From UBA6144 sp964399165 (GTDB lineage: Bacteria; Bdellovibrionota; Bacteriovoracia; Bacteriovoracales; Bacteriovoracaceae), in the NCBI GenBank assembly GCA_964399165.1, contig CAYNPO010000014.1, positions 1-64,000 on the forward strand: a stretch of 64,000 nt of DNA. Direction: 5' to 3'. The notes under the pieces are model-generated. The model made no database searches, had not been told where the DNA came from, and worked only from the letters and a program-made list of their open reading frames with translations. How positions within the stretch are numbered: the stretch's first letter is position 1; every line of letters starts with the position of its first letter. A program made the position numbers and the translations under genes. This document shows, one piece after another, positions 25,635-34,385 of the stretch.

Positions 25635-26717
25635 TCAGCCAAGCATATCCAGCAATCGCCTTGCAATGGCAGGGGCCGCGGTCATGCCCGGGGATTCGAT
25701 GCCGCAGGCTTCCGCATAGCCGGGCAGCGGGTTCTCAAGCCAAAAGTCTGTGTGGAGTTTCCCCTCCACCACGATTTTGCTCCGGATGCCGGCGTAGTCA
25801 GGGAAAAGCCGTGCGGGATCCACGCCTTTGAAACAGCGGAGGATCGATGACCTCATACCGTCGAGGTCCTGGGGCTCGAGTCGGTAGTCGATGGCATCCA
25901 CGTCCAACGTGTCCGGGCCAAACTTCACGTCTCCCTGGCAATCGATGGTGGAATGGACTCCCAGTCCTTTCAGATCGGGGGGGGGGATTGGGTAATAAAG
26001 CGTTTCATGGCCCAGCTTCTGGGAGGTGCGCAGGTAATGGCCCTTCACCCAGCGGCTCGCCATGCCCTTGAGACCGAGCTGGGTGCGGAACTCCGGTGCC
26101 CATAGGCCGGCAGCATTAACCAGGCGCGGGGCTACGATGCTAGTATCAGCGGTGTTCACGTGGAAGACGCCCCCATCCCGCGTCGCCGTTGCGGGTGTGC
26201 CGGTGAGTACGATCCCACCAAGCTTTTCGAACTCGTGGCGGAAGAACGCCATGGCAGAGGAAACGTCCACGATGCCCGTGCTGGCCACCACCAGCGCGTC
26301 GACGGCGTTGACGTGTGCCTGCGCCTTCCCCAGCTCGGCAGACGAGGCGCGGCGGACCGGAACGCCGTTGGCGCGGGCTTTATTCTGGAGTTCGTCCAGC
26401 CGAGGTCGTTCCGTTTCATCATGCGCGAAGACGACCTTGCCACAGAAGCGATGAGGGAGGGCATGGGCCAGCAGCAAATGGCGCCATTCGTCCAGGCCTT
26501 CCATGCACAGCCGGTGTTTCAGGGAACCCGTGGGGTAGTAGAGCCCCGAATGCAGCACCCCGCTGTTGCGCCCGGTGGAGTGGTCAGCTAAGAAGGGGGC
26601 TTGCTCCAGAAGGACGGCTTCCCACGCCCGATGACGGCGTTTGGCTTCTAGGGCGGTGAGAAGGCCGACGATACCACCGCCGATGATGACGGCGTCCACT
26701 TCCACCGGCTGGCCCAT
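25635..26717 (-). CDS. FAD-dependent oxidoreductase, L-2-hydroxyglutarate oxidase-like
   Basis: The 360-residue DAO-family flavoprotein starts with DAVIIGGGIVGLLTALEA and continues with HSTGRNSGVLHSGLYYPTGS, which closely resembles LhgO. Near the end IESPGMTAAPAIARRLL is the second FAD-binding stretch. LhgO oxidises L-2-hydroxyglutarate to 2-oxoglutarate, but homologues in glycan loci may act on other hydroxy acids. It is the final gene of a minus-strand chain running from 32273 to 25635, 6 bp after the preceding methyltransferase. Confidence 0.85.
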   Translation of the reverse strand: MGQPVEVDAVIIGGGIVGLLTALEAKRRHRAWEAVLLEQAPFLADHSTGRNSGVLHSGLYYPTGSLKHRLCMEGLDEWRHLLLAHALPHRFCGKVVFAHDETERPRLDELQNKARANGVPVRRASSAELGKAQAHVNAVDALVVASTGIVDVSSAMAFFRHEFEKLGGIVLTGTPATATRDGGVFHVNTADTSIVAPRLVNAAGLWAPEFRTQLGLKGMASRWVKGHYLRTSQKLGHETLYYPIPPPDLKGLGVHSTIDCQGDVKFGPDTLDVDAIDYRLEPQDLDGMRSSILRCFKGVDPARLFPDYAGIRSKIVVEGKLHTDFWLENPLPGYAEACGIESPGMTAAPAIARRLLDMLG

Positions 26718-26723
26718 AGGTTG

Positions 26724-27437
26724 TTAGTTCCGGCCCACGGTCAGAAAGTGATCGAGGGTGGACTTGCGCAGGAGGACGTCGGTCCAGCGGTAGATGATAC
26801 CGTCGGTCCCCGCGAAATTCCGTGAAGAGCCATTGCGGTCGTAGAATACTTCCTGTTCCACCACTTGGTAGCAGCCGCTGGCGGCAAAAAGGGAGGCGTG
26901 GGACCCGAGCACCTTGAAGTTGTACACGTCCGCGTCTTTCACATGGTGGTTGCGCACCTTGATCATTTTATCGGGGTAGAAATCGCGAAGGTAGAGATGA
27001 CCCCCCTCGGCGAGCAAAGCATCCACCGAGGCGACCGAAGCGAAGATCGTCTCACGGGCCACCCAACCGAACACGTCTTCGATGACGATCAGGTCGAACT
27101 TTCCTGCATGCCCGTCTGCAAGAGGGTTACGTGACATGGTGCCATGATGAAAGTGGATCTTGTCCCCCCAACGCGAACGCCCGTAGGCTATAGCCTTGGC
27201 TGAAGGTTCGACCCCGTGAGCTTCCTTTCCCTCGCGCTGAAAGTGCGCAAGCATGTCGCCGAAGTTGCAGCCGTATTCCAGCACGCGCTGGAAGGGGATG
27301 TTGGCTTTGGCGAGGAATGCCAGGAGTTCTTTCTTGTTGGCCCTCAGCTCAGGCAAGTCTTTGCCCTCGAAGTTGCGGGTGAAGAAGTCGTCAGCTTCCT
27401 TTCGGAGATAGTAGTCGTCTTGGACGGGGGGGATCAT
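26724..27437 (-). CDS. SAM-dependent methyltransferase
   Basis: The 237-residue class I methyltransferase has its SAM loop as RVLEYGCNFGDMLAHF at about residues 55-70, then HGVEPSAKAIAYGRSRWG and FDLIVIEDVFGWV. Chain length and fold fit small-molecule or sugar O-methyltransferases; the substrate is unknown. Its ATG overlaps the upstream FAD gene's stop by four bases. Confidence 0.8.
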   Translation of the reverse strand: MIPPVQDDYYLRKEADDFFTRNFEGKDLPELRANKKELLAFLAKANIPFQRVLEYGCNFGDMLAHFQREGKEAHGVEPSAKAIAYGRSRWGDKIHFHHGTMSRNPLADGHAGKFDLIVIEDVFGWVARETIFASVASVDALLAEGGHLYLRDFYPDKMIKVRNHHVKDADVYNFKVLGSHASLFAASGCYQVVEQEVFYDRNGSSRNFAGTDGIIYRWTDVLLRKSTLDHFLTVGRN

Positions 27438-28735
27438 AGCATTGCCTCTTTGGTGTGGGCCAAGGCGCCCAGGATGTTTCCAGGCAGTAGCCGGTTGATG
27501 TTTTCGGGGCCAAAAGAAGGGTAGGGTACGCGGACGTTGCTGCCAAGTCGATCCAGGGAGTCCATGAGACCCCGCTTCACCGTCTCCGCGTCATCACGCA
27601 TGAGAAAACCGCGGGGGGTTGCGAGGATATGGGCTCGGCGGACGCCGGCTGGCTCGACGAGCCCCATGGTGGAGAGATCCCTCGCCCAACGCTCACGCCA
27701 GTACTGCTCGTCCCTAGGGTACTCACCGGCGGGGAAGTTGAACTCGAGCTGGAGGGTCGGGGCGTCGTCGCCGGCGAGTTTGCCGGGGAAGCTTACCCGG
27801 TTGATCAACAGGTCCTTGGAACCAACCAGAATTTCGTGGATGTCCCTGGGGACGGGGGCTTCCAAGACATAGTGGCCAAAAACGAAGTCTTGCCCTTGCA
27901 GCCGCGGTAGGGGAATACCGAGGTTTTTCATCAATGGCGGGAGAGGCGCGCACCACAAGTACACGCGCGCGTTCCGCGTGCCGTTGGCCTGCACCGAGCG
28001 GAGCTGGCTGCCCTCGAAATTCATGGCGAAGTCGGAAGGGCCTACGACGATTTCGACCCCAGCATTGCGAGCGAGCGCCTCCAGTCCCGTCGCCACGGCC
28101 CCAAACCCGCCGACACGGGGATAGAGCACCTGCTGGCTCCCTTGGCGCATGCGAGCATGGTAGGAGGAGGATTCGTCTTGCGCGGAGGCTGTGGACTGGG
28201 AACGTGGGAAAAACCAGGGGTAGACGGTGCCCAACAACGCTTTCTCAGGCACCCCCATTTGATCCCGCAACCATCTTTGTGATGGGTAGGAGTTTAAAAC
28301 CTCCTCCGCCATGAAGTCGCTGAAAGCGGGCCCGAAGCGCCTCGCCAGTTCTGCGCGGTCCGGAGGGCCTCCGGCGGAGGCGACATCCTCTCCTACGGTG
28401 ATCATCTCCCGCAAAGCACCGGGCCAGTCTTCCAAGGGAGCGTTATAGGGGATGAGTTCTCCTCTGAGATGGATCCATCGGCACAGGGGTTGCACCTGTG
28501 CGTTACCTGCCAGGGCCTTTTCCAGCAGCCGGGTAACGAGCAGAGAGCGTCCGTAATCCAATGCGTGGTAGCCCTGGTCGAAGAAGTGCCCTTCCAACGG
28601 GTGGGATCGATTCCCGCCCCCAAGAGCAGCACCTTGCTCCACCAGCAGCACTTTCAGGCCCGCTCCTCCCAATGCGGCGGCGGCGGCCAAGCCACCTATC
28701 CCGCCGCCCAGGATGATGACGTCGTGGTCCCTCAT
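27434..28735 (-). CDS. FAD/NAD(P)-binding amine-oxidase/mutase-like protein
   Basis: The 433-residue protein begins HDVIILGGGIGGLAAAAALG, a dinucleotide-binding fold, and continues VLLVEQGAALGGGNRSHPLE. The sequence around HFFDQGYHALDYG recalls UDP-galactopyranose mutase and protoporphyrinogen-oxidase-like proteins of glycan clusters. A sugar redox or ring-contraction role is possible; I cannot assign the substrate. I chose the ATG at 28735 because it overlaps the upstream methyltransferase stop as ATGA. It ends in another ATGA overlap. Confidence 0.8.
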   Translation of the reverse strand: MRDHDVIILGGGIGGLAAAAALGGAGLKVLLVEQGAALGGGNRSHPLEGHFFDQGYHALDYGRSLLVTRLLEKALAGNAQVQPLCRWIHLRGELIPYNAPLEDWPGALREMITVGEDVASAGGPPDRAELARRFGPAFSDFMAEEVLNSYPSQRWLRDQMGVPEKALLGTVYPWFFPRSQSTASAQDESSSYHARMRQGSQQVLYPRVGGFGAVATGLEALARNAGVEIVVGPSDFAMNFEGSQLRSVQANGTRNARVYLWCAPLPPLMKNLGIPLPRLQGQDFVFGHYVLEAPVPRDIHEILVGSKDLLINRVSFPGKLAGDDAPTLQLEFNFPAGEYPRDEQYWRERWARDLSTMGLVEPAGVRRAHILATPRGFLMRDDAETVKRGLMDSLDRLGSNVRVPYPSFGPENINRLLPGNILGALAHTKEAML

Positions 28736-29382
28736 CCTTCGTGCTCCACGATGCGGGAGTGCCCATAGTCTTTCAGCAGCAGAGTAGTGGCGCAGCGCTC
28801 GGCTTCTGGCGGCGTACCGGAGCCTGCGGCGTGGGACCAACTGGCTTTTTCCAACAGAGAGTAAAAAGGGAAACCCAGGAAGATCTGGGCGTGGTCTTCT
28901 TTGTAGGACTTCGCCCCTGGGTGGTGGCGGTAGTTGCGCTCGCGAGGGTACTTGGCGTCGAAATCCATGATGGCGAGGATGCCCCCGTTTTTAAGCCGGC
29001 GATCCGCCTCGCACACCACGCGGGGTAGAAGGGGACGGTCCACCAGGTAAAGACAGAATCCGAAAAGCACCAAGTCGAATTCATCTGCGACGCCTTCCAG
29101 GGCGTCGGCAGTGGCGTGGTGAAACTGGCCTTCGGGTAAAGCCACGCGCGCCGCTTGCACCGCCTCTGCGGAGGGATCCACCCCAGTCACTCGGCAACCC
29201 GTCCATTGGCGGAGCAAGGCGAGGTTATGGCCATCCCCACAACCGATCTCCAGCACGGAAGAGGAGGTACCCAAATACTTGCGCAGACATTCAAGTTTTC
29301 CTGGGGGGTCATGCCGGGGACCGCGGTTACGGCGAAACCACGCGTCTCCTTCTCCGGCAAGGAACAACTCTTTCTGTTTCAT
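28732..29382 (-). CDS. SAM-dependent methyltransferase
   Basis: This 216-residue class I methyltransferase has its SAM motif as SVLEIGCGDGHNLALL near residues 41-56, then VTGVDPSAEAVQAARVALPE and FDLVLFGFCLYLVD. An N-terminal KELFLAGEGDAWFRRNR motif is common in polysaccharide-locus methyltransferases. The ATG at 29382 overlaps the aminotransferase stop (ATGA). Confidence 0.82.
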   Translation of the reverse strand: MKQKELFLAGEGDAWFRRNRGPRHDPPGKLECLRKYLGTSSSVLEIGCGDGHNLALLRQWTGCRVTGVDPSAEAVQAARVALPEGQFHHATADALEGVADEFDLVLFGFCLYLVDRPLLPRVVCEADRRLKNGGILAIMDFDAKYPRERNYRHHPGAKSYKEDHAQIFLGFPFYSLLEKASWSHAAGSGTPPEAERCATTLLLKDYGHSRIVEHEG

Positions 29383-30719
29383 AGGATTTTCCTGAAGACT
29401 GGCCGTGCGGGATCTCCGATGAGGAAATTCGCATAGCCTTGTTCCAAGCCTGCCGCATAGACGGGCAGGCAAGCCTCGAAGGCGGTGAGGAAAAAGGAGG
29501 TTTCGTTTTCTCCGTGGGAGAAGCACGGGACGAATACACCTTGGAAGAGGACGCCCCGTTTGATCATTTCTTGCATGAACAAGGTACGCAGGCCGGCGTC
29601 GGCGGCGCCTGTATTGTCTGTGAAGGCGAAGCCAAGCATCCAGGGGGTATCCGTTACCTTGATGGAAGAAGCCAAACCCGCTTTCGCGAGGGCAGCGCGA
29701 ACGCCGTCTCTAACCTTCGCCCCGGCGGCGTGGTTGTGCGCGACCACATTCTTCTCGCGGAATTCGGCGATGGTGGCGAGGCAGGCAGCCATAGCGTGGG
29801 TTTCGCCCCCGTGGGTAGAAGAAATGAGGAAGACTTTTTCCTGCCCATGGCGGCGGATGCCACCCAACTCCATTATGTCTTTTTTGCCCGTCAGAGCACA
29901 GAACGAAAAGCCGTTGGCGATACCTTTACCCCAGGTAGCCAAGTCCGGCGCGAGGCGTCCCTTGGCGATGGAACCGGGAAAGGCTGTTTTGAAGCCGGTG
30001 ATCATCTCGTCCATGATGGAGAGGGCACCGTAGCGGTGGCAGAGGCTGGTGATCTGGTCGAAGTAGTCAGGGGCGGGGGGATCGAACTGCGCGCGCTCCG
30101 GTTCCGAGATCACGCAGGCGATCTTTCCCGGGTGTTCCAGAAATAGCCTTTCCAGCGCCGCTAGGTCCCCAGAAGGGAAGGTGAAGGCCATTTCTTTCCA
30201 AGGGCCTGGCACTCCTCGATCGCAGGCGGTGCTGCCGATGAACCAATCATCGTAGGAAAAGAACGGGTGGTCGGAGGGAAAAGCCACATGAGTGCGACCG
30301 GTGTGCGCCCGCGCCAGCTTGACTGCGGCGGTGGTAGCGGTGGAACCGTTCTTGGCGAACTTGATCATGTCGTGGCCGGGTACCAGCGAGAGAAAACTCT
30401 CTGCCATGGTTTTCTCCAGAACCGATGGCCGCTGGAAATTTACCCCGTTTTCCAACTCGGCCCTCACCGCGTTGAGGACCGGCCGGTAGGCGTGGCCGAG
30501 ACTCACGGAGGTGAGGCCCATCGAGCAGTCCAGAAACTTGTTGCCATCCACGTCCCACAGCCAAGCCCCTTCACCGCGACGGATGGCGGCGGGTGCGAGC
30601 CAGGGGAACTGGTCGTCCCCCTTGCTGTAGGTGTGGGCACCACCAGGAATGAGGTCGTGTACACGCTCGCGGTAGGCGAACGAAGCGGTGAAGTTTTTTT
30701 CGCTCAGGAGGTCAGCCAC
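29379..30719 (-). CDS. Class III PLP aminotransferase, glutamate-1-semialdehyde aminomutase-like
   Basis: The 446-residue enzyme has the class III fold: IPGGAHTYSKG near residue 24, FAKNGSTATTAAVKLARAHT for cofactor phosphate, D237 in SIMDEMITGF binding the pyridine nitrogen, and K265 in TWGKGIANGF forming the Schiff base. Relatives in glycan loci aminate or isomerise amino-sugar precursors rather than making 5-aminolevulinate, and its place beside an SpsF-type cytidylyltransferase supports that. The GTG start overlaps the SpsF-like gene by 8 bases. Confidence 0.87.
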   Translation of the reverse strand: MADLLSEKNFTASFAYRERVHDLIPGGAHTYSKGDDQFPWLAPAAIRRGEGAWLWDVDGNKFLDCSMGLTSVSLGHAYRPVLNAVRAELENGVNFQRPSVLEKTMAESFLSLVPGHDMIKFAKNGSTATTAAVKLARAHTGRTHVAFPSDHPFFSYDDWFIGSTACDRGVPGPWKEMAFTFPSGDLAALERLFLEHPGKIACVISEPERAQFDPPAPDYFDQITSLCHRYGALSIMDEMITGFKTAFPGSIAKGRLAPDLATWGKGIANGFSFCALTGKKDIMELGGIRRHGQEKVFLISSTHGGETHAMAACLATIAEFREKNVVAHNHAAGAKVRDGVRAALAKAGLASSIKVTDTPWMLGFAFTDNTGAADAGLRTLFMQEMIKRGVLFQGVFVPCFSHGENETSFFLTAFEACLPVYAAGLEQGYANFLIGDPARPVFRKIL

Positions 30720-31440
30720 GCATGCTCCCTTGGTTGCGCTCGTGGTGGTGGTTTAAGGCCCGAAGGCTCGCATCCTCCCGCAAGCTGCGGACGTAGTCCT
30801 CCCACGGGGCGTCGGGACCGTGCCGCTCCAGGAGTTTTTCCACCAACTGGAGGTCTTCCGGCAAGTCGACCGTCATGCGCAGGCCTGAATCGTCCCGGGA
30901 CTGCGTGACGTTGAGGATCGCGAAACCGTGAGCAGGATCTCGCAGGAACGGGGTTACGTGCTCGCGCTCGAAGGGGTGCTGGGCTTCCCGCCAGGCTTTC
31001 TCGAGGGCCTTGAAGGTGAATACTTCTGTGTCCAGACCGTCCGCGAATGTCGGGGGGGCGATGTTGCTGGTGTAGTCTGCGCCCCCGTCAAGGTGGGCCT
31101 TCACTACGCGGTCCACCATGGAGCCATCATTCAACGGGCAGTCGGAAGTCACCCGCACCACGTGATCCACCCCCATGCCTGCCGCCGCCTGGTAAAAGCG
31201 ATCCAAGACGTCTTGAGTCGATCCCCGGTATCCCAGAAATCCCGCTTGTCGGGCCTCTTCCGCGATCGCGGCGGCCTCGGGTTCCATTGTGGTGGCCACA
31301 AGGAAATGGGTGGGAAGACGGGCGCGCTTCAATCGCCTAAGGTGGAGGCTTAGCATGGTGCCATCCGCGATTTTCTGCAAAACTTTCCCGGGAAAACGGG
31401 AGGAGCCATAGCGGGCCTGGGTGATCAGTAAGATCTTCAC
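30712..31440 (-). CDS. SpsF-type cytidylyltransferase (CMP-sugar synthetase family)
   Basis: The 242-residue protein has the signature ITQARYGSSRFPGKVL (nucleotide-binding ARxxSxRxPGK) and VRVTSDCPLNDGSMVD for metal/CTP. This is the SpsF branch of the acylneuraminate cytidylyltransferase family, which activates acidic sugars with CTP. The GTG start overlaps the aldo/keto reductase stop (GTGA). Together with the adjacent aminotransferase and reductase it forms a recurring glycan-locus trio, from which a second CMP-activated sugar, separate from the Leg pathway at 53993-62501, can be inferred. Confidence 0.87.
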   Translation of the reverse strand: MKILLITQARYGSSRFPGKVLQKIADGTMLSLHLRRLKRARLPTHFLVATTMEPEAAAIAEEARQAGFLGYRGSTQDVLDRFYQAAAGMGVDHVVRVTSDCPLNDGSMVDRVVKAHLDGGADYTSNIAPPTFADGLDTEVFTFKALEKAWREAQHPFEREHVTPFLRDPAHGFAILNVTQSRDDSGLRMTVDLPEDLQLVEKLLERHGPDAPWEDYVRSLREDASLRALNHHHERNQGSMRG

Positions 31441-32273
31441 GTGTTAGCCCACTGCCGGGGATCGATCACCCTCGGGTCGGTTTCTGCCAAGGAGGAGAAA
31501 TCCGCTCGGGCGGCGGTGGCGAAGGCGGCATGCACTTGCTCAAGTTCACGCGCGGTGGTGGCACCCACCACCGCACAAGTAATGTGGGGATGGTTGGCGA
31601 CGCAGCCTGCCGCAAGCGCGAGGGGGGAGGTTCCGAGGTCAAGTGCCCGGCGCTGGAATCGTTCGTGTGCCGCGCTCAGGATGGAGTTAGGTCGGGCGGG
31701 AGGGGCCAACAAGAGTCCCTGCAGGAAAATCGAACGTGCGTGGATCTCCACTCCACCGCGGGCGAGATTCGCCAGCAAACCCCCTTCGTCAAAAGATTGG
31801 TTGAGTGCGTTGTAAGGGAGTTGCACCAGGTCTGCTCCCACCTCGTCCATGATGCGGACGAGTTCGCGTGGTTCGTAGACCGAGACCCCGGTCATTTGCG
31901 CCAGGCCTTCGCCTTTGAGTCGGCGGAACATCTCCCGGTAGGCCTCCGGCTGCGCCAGCACGTCTGACGGGTCGTGCGCTAGAACAGCATGGAAACCCGC
32001 CACCCCAAGCGTCTGCGCGTCTGCCCGCATCTCTGCCTCGGCGGTGGACAGAGTTTTAAACTTGTTGATGAAGCGGAAGGGGCGGGGTGTGGGGAGTGAA
32101 GCGCCCAACACGGCCACCGCCTCACCGTAGACGTGGGATGTGTCCAACGTGCGGATTCCCAATGTGCGGGCGCGCTCCAGCAGGCCAGCCGCGGCGGGGC
32201 CCGTCACCTGGCCTGCAGAATTGGTGATGCCGTAGGGGAGTCCCAGTTGGACCGTGCCCAGCACCAGCTCCAT
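31437..32273 (-). CDS. Aldo/keto reductase
   Basis: The 278-residue protein starts LVLGTVQLGLPYGITNSAG, typical of the AKR type seen in glycan loci, and carries DTSHVYGEAVAVLG with the catalytic Asp/Tyr pair, then FINKFKTLS and HAVLAHDPSDVL with the Lys and His positions. It should reduce a carbonyl with NADPH. The ATG at 32273 shares one base with the WbpE stop (TGATG), so I prefer it to the GTG nine bases upstream. Confidence 0.84.
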   Translation of the reverse strand: MELVLGTVQLGLPYGITNSAGQVTGPAAAGLLERARTLGIRTLDTSHVYGEAVAVLGASLPTPRPFRFINKFKTLSTAEAEMRADAQTLGVAGFHAVLAHDPSDVLAQPEAYREMFRRLKGEGLAQMTGVSVYEPRELVRIMDEVGADLVQLPYNALNQSFDEGGLLANLARGGVEIHARSIFLQGLLLAPPARPNSILSAAHERFQRRALDLGTSPLALAAGCVANHPHITCAVVGATTARELEQVHAAFATAARADFSSLAETDPRVIDPRQWANT

Positions 32274-33355
32274 CAGAGGCACTTCAGGACGGCGGCAACC
32301 ACCTTGTCTTGGCTGGCTTCGTCCAAGTAGGGGTGCATAGGAAGACTGACCACGCGCTCCGCGGCCCGCTCGGCGTGCGGGAAATCTCCCTTCTTGTGCC
32401 CCATTCCCCGATAAACCGGCTGGAGGTGCAAGGGCGTGGGGTAATGGACGGCCGTGGGGATGCCCAGCTCCGTCATGCGCTTGATGAATCCCTCGCGGTC
32501 GTCTACCTCGATGGTGTACTGGCCATAGACGTTGGTGTAGCCGGCGGGCAGGGCCTGGGTGCGCGCTTTCCCCTTGAGAAGTTCCGTGTAGCGTGCGCCG
32601 ATGCGTGCACGCTTCTCGACTTCCGCGGGGAAGATTTCCATCTTCGCCAGCAAGATAGCCGCCTGGAGCGTGTCGATGCGGCCATTGATGCCAATACGGG
32701 TATGGTGGTAGCGCTTTTCCTGCCCGTGCAGGCGGATCTCACGCATCGCCTGCGCCAGAGCGTCGTCATCGGTGAAGGTAGCACCGCCGTCCCCATAACC
32801 GCCCAATGGCTTAGATGGGAAGAAGCTGGTGCAGCCGAACTTCGAGAGCGCGCAGGACTTCTTGCCTTTGTAAGTGGCTCCGAAGCTTTGGGCGGCGTCC
32901 TCGATGACGGGAAGCGCCCCGGCAGCGGCATCGAGGGCATCCATGTCTGGGCATAGTCCATAGAGGCTGACAGGCATGATGGCCTTGGTGCGTGGAGTGA
33001 TCGCGCCTTGGACCCGGGCGGGATCAATGTTGTAAGTCGTGGGGTCAATGTCCACGAACACTGGCTTGGCGCCTGCCAACGAAATCATTTCCCCCGTGGC
33101 GAAGAAGGTAAATGGCGTGGTGATCACCTCATCGCCTGCGCCGATGCCCAGGGCCATAAGGGGGAGGAGCAGTGCGTCAGTTCCGCTTGAATTAGCGATG
33201 CAATGCTTAGCTCCCACATATTTCGCCAATTTATCCTCGAGCTCTTTGACTTCAGGCCCCATGATGTACTGGCCGTGCGCCAAAACACGTTGGATCCCCT
33301 CGTTGAGAGCGCCCGAGATGAGTTTCTGCTGGGTCTTCAGATCGATGAATTCCAT
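32273..33355 (-). CDS. wbpE: WbpE-type UDP-2-acetamido-2-deoxy-hexuluronate aminotransferase
   Basis: The enzyme aminates the 3-keto product of WbpB with PLP, using glutamate. The 360-residue DegT/DnrJ/EryC1 protein begins MEFIDLKTQQKLI and has ANSSGTDALLLPLMALGIG, VIEDAAQSFGA and the Schiff-base lysine K182 in FFPSKPLGGYGDGG. Both the N-terminus and the K182 region match WbpE/WlbC. The ATG at 33355 is 62 bp from the divergent wbpB start. Confidence 0.9.
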   Translation of the reverse strand: MEFIDLKTQQKLISGALNEGIQRVLAHGQYIMGPEVKELEDKLAKYVGAKHCIANSSGTDALLLPLMALGIGAGDEVITTPFTFFATGEMISLAGAKPVFVDIDPTTYNIDPARVQGAITPRTKAIMPVSLYGLCPDMDALDAAAGALPVIEDAAQSFGATYKGKKSCALSKFGCTSFFPSKPLGGYGDGGATFTDDDALAQAMREIRLHGQEKRYHHTRIGINGRIDTLQAAILLAKMEIFPAEVEKRARIGARYTELLKGKARTQALPAGYTNVYGQYTIEVDDREGFIKRMTELGIPTAVHYPTPLHLQPVYRGMGHKKGDFPHAERAAERVVSLPMHPYLDEASQDKVVAAVLKCL

Positions 33356-33417
33356 GGCGTTTTTCCCTCTGGAAAGGCTAGTATCTGACTCTCGCAATCC
33401 GTGAAGGGAGTGTCTAG

Positions 33418-34380
33418 ATGAAGAATTTCGCCGTTATCGGGGTGGGCGGTTATATTGCCCCCCGCCACCTGGAAGCGATCGTAAAAACCGGCAACCGGAT
33501 CGTGGCCGCACTAGACCCCAACGACTCCGTCGGCATCTTGGACCGCTTCGCCCCCGACGCCCGCTTTTTCACCAGCCCTGAGGATTTCGAGGCTTACCTC
33601 CAAGACATCAAGGGGACCGGGGATGAAGTCCATTTCGTCAGCATCTGCTCCCCCAATCATCTCCACGCTAGCCACATCAAGATGGCCTTCCGCCACGGCG
33701 CCAACGCCATTTGCGAGAAGCCCATCGTACTGACCATCGACGAGATCGAGGAACTCAAGGGTCTGGAGAAACAGACTGGGTGCCAGGTCTACACCATTCT
33801 CCAGCTGCGCGTTCACGACGCCATCCTGGCACTCAAGAACAAGATCGCGCGGTCAGGCAAGGCCATCCACGACATCGAGCTGACCTACATCACCTCCCGC
33901 GGTGACTGGTACCACCGTTCTTGGAAGGGAGACGACCGCAAGTCCGGTGGGCTCACCACCAACATTGGGGTGCACTTCTTCGACATGATCACCTGGATCT
34001 TCGGACACCCCTCCTCCAGCCGCGTGATGGCCAAGACCCAGACGTGCGCCGCCGGGGCGCTGGAGCTTGAGCGCGCCAGCGTGAAATGGTTCCTTTCCGT
34101 GGACCGTGCGCACTTGCCTCCCCAGGCAGGCTCGAAGACCACCTTCCGTAGCCTCAAGATCGACGGTGAGGAGTTTGAATTCTCCGAGGGGTTCACCGAC
34201 CTGCATGTGGTGGTCTACAAGTCCATCCTCGGCGGAATGGGGTACGGTCTCAACGACGTCTCCCCCGCCATCCGAATCGTGGAAGGTATCCGCCACATGG
34301 AGCCAGAGCGCTCCGATGAGGTTTTCTTGCACTCGCTTGCGGGCGGTTGTCACGAACGCCACGTCACTGCCAGCTGGTGA
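33418..34380 (+). CDS. wbpB: WbpB-type UDP-N-acetylglucosaminuronate 3-dehydrogenase
   Basis: The 320-residue Gfo/Idh/MocA oxidoreductase starts NFAVIGVGGYIAPRHLEAI with the Rossmann glycines and has EVHFVSICSPNHLHASHI and AICEKPIVLT, the family's EKP lysine. WbpB oxidises C3 of UDP-GlcNAcA and, with WbpE, recycles NAD through 2-oxoglutarate. It is divergent from wbpE and directly followed by wbpD. GGGAG lies ahead of the ATG. Confidence 0.92.
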   Translation: MKNFAVIGVGGYIAPRHLEAIVKTGNRIVAALDPNDSVGILDRFAPDARFFTSPEDFEAYLQDIKGTGDEVHFVSICSPNHLHASHIKMAFRHGANAICEKPIVLTIDEIEELKGLEKQTGCQVYTILQLRVHDAILALKNKIARSGKAIHDIELTYITSRGDWYHRSWKGDDRKSGGLTTNIGVHFFDMITWIFGHPSSSRVMAKTQTCAAGALELERASVKWFLSVDRAHLPPQAGSKTTFRSLKIDGEEFEFSEGFTDLHVVVYKSILGGMGYGLNDVSPAIRIVEGIRHMEPERSDEVFLHSLAGGCHERHVTASW

Positions 34381-34385
34381 GCGTC

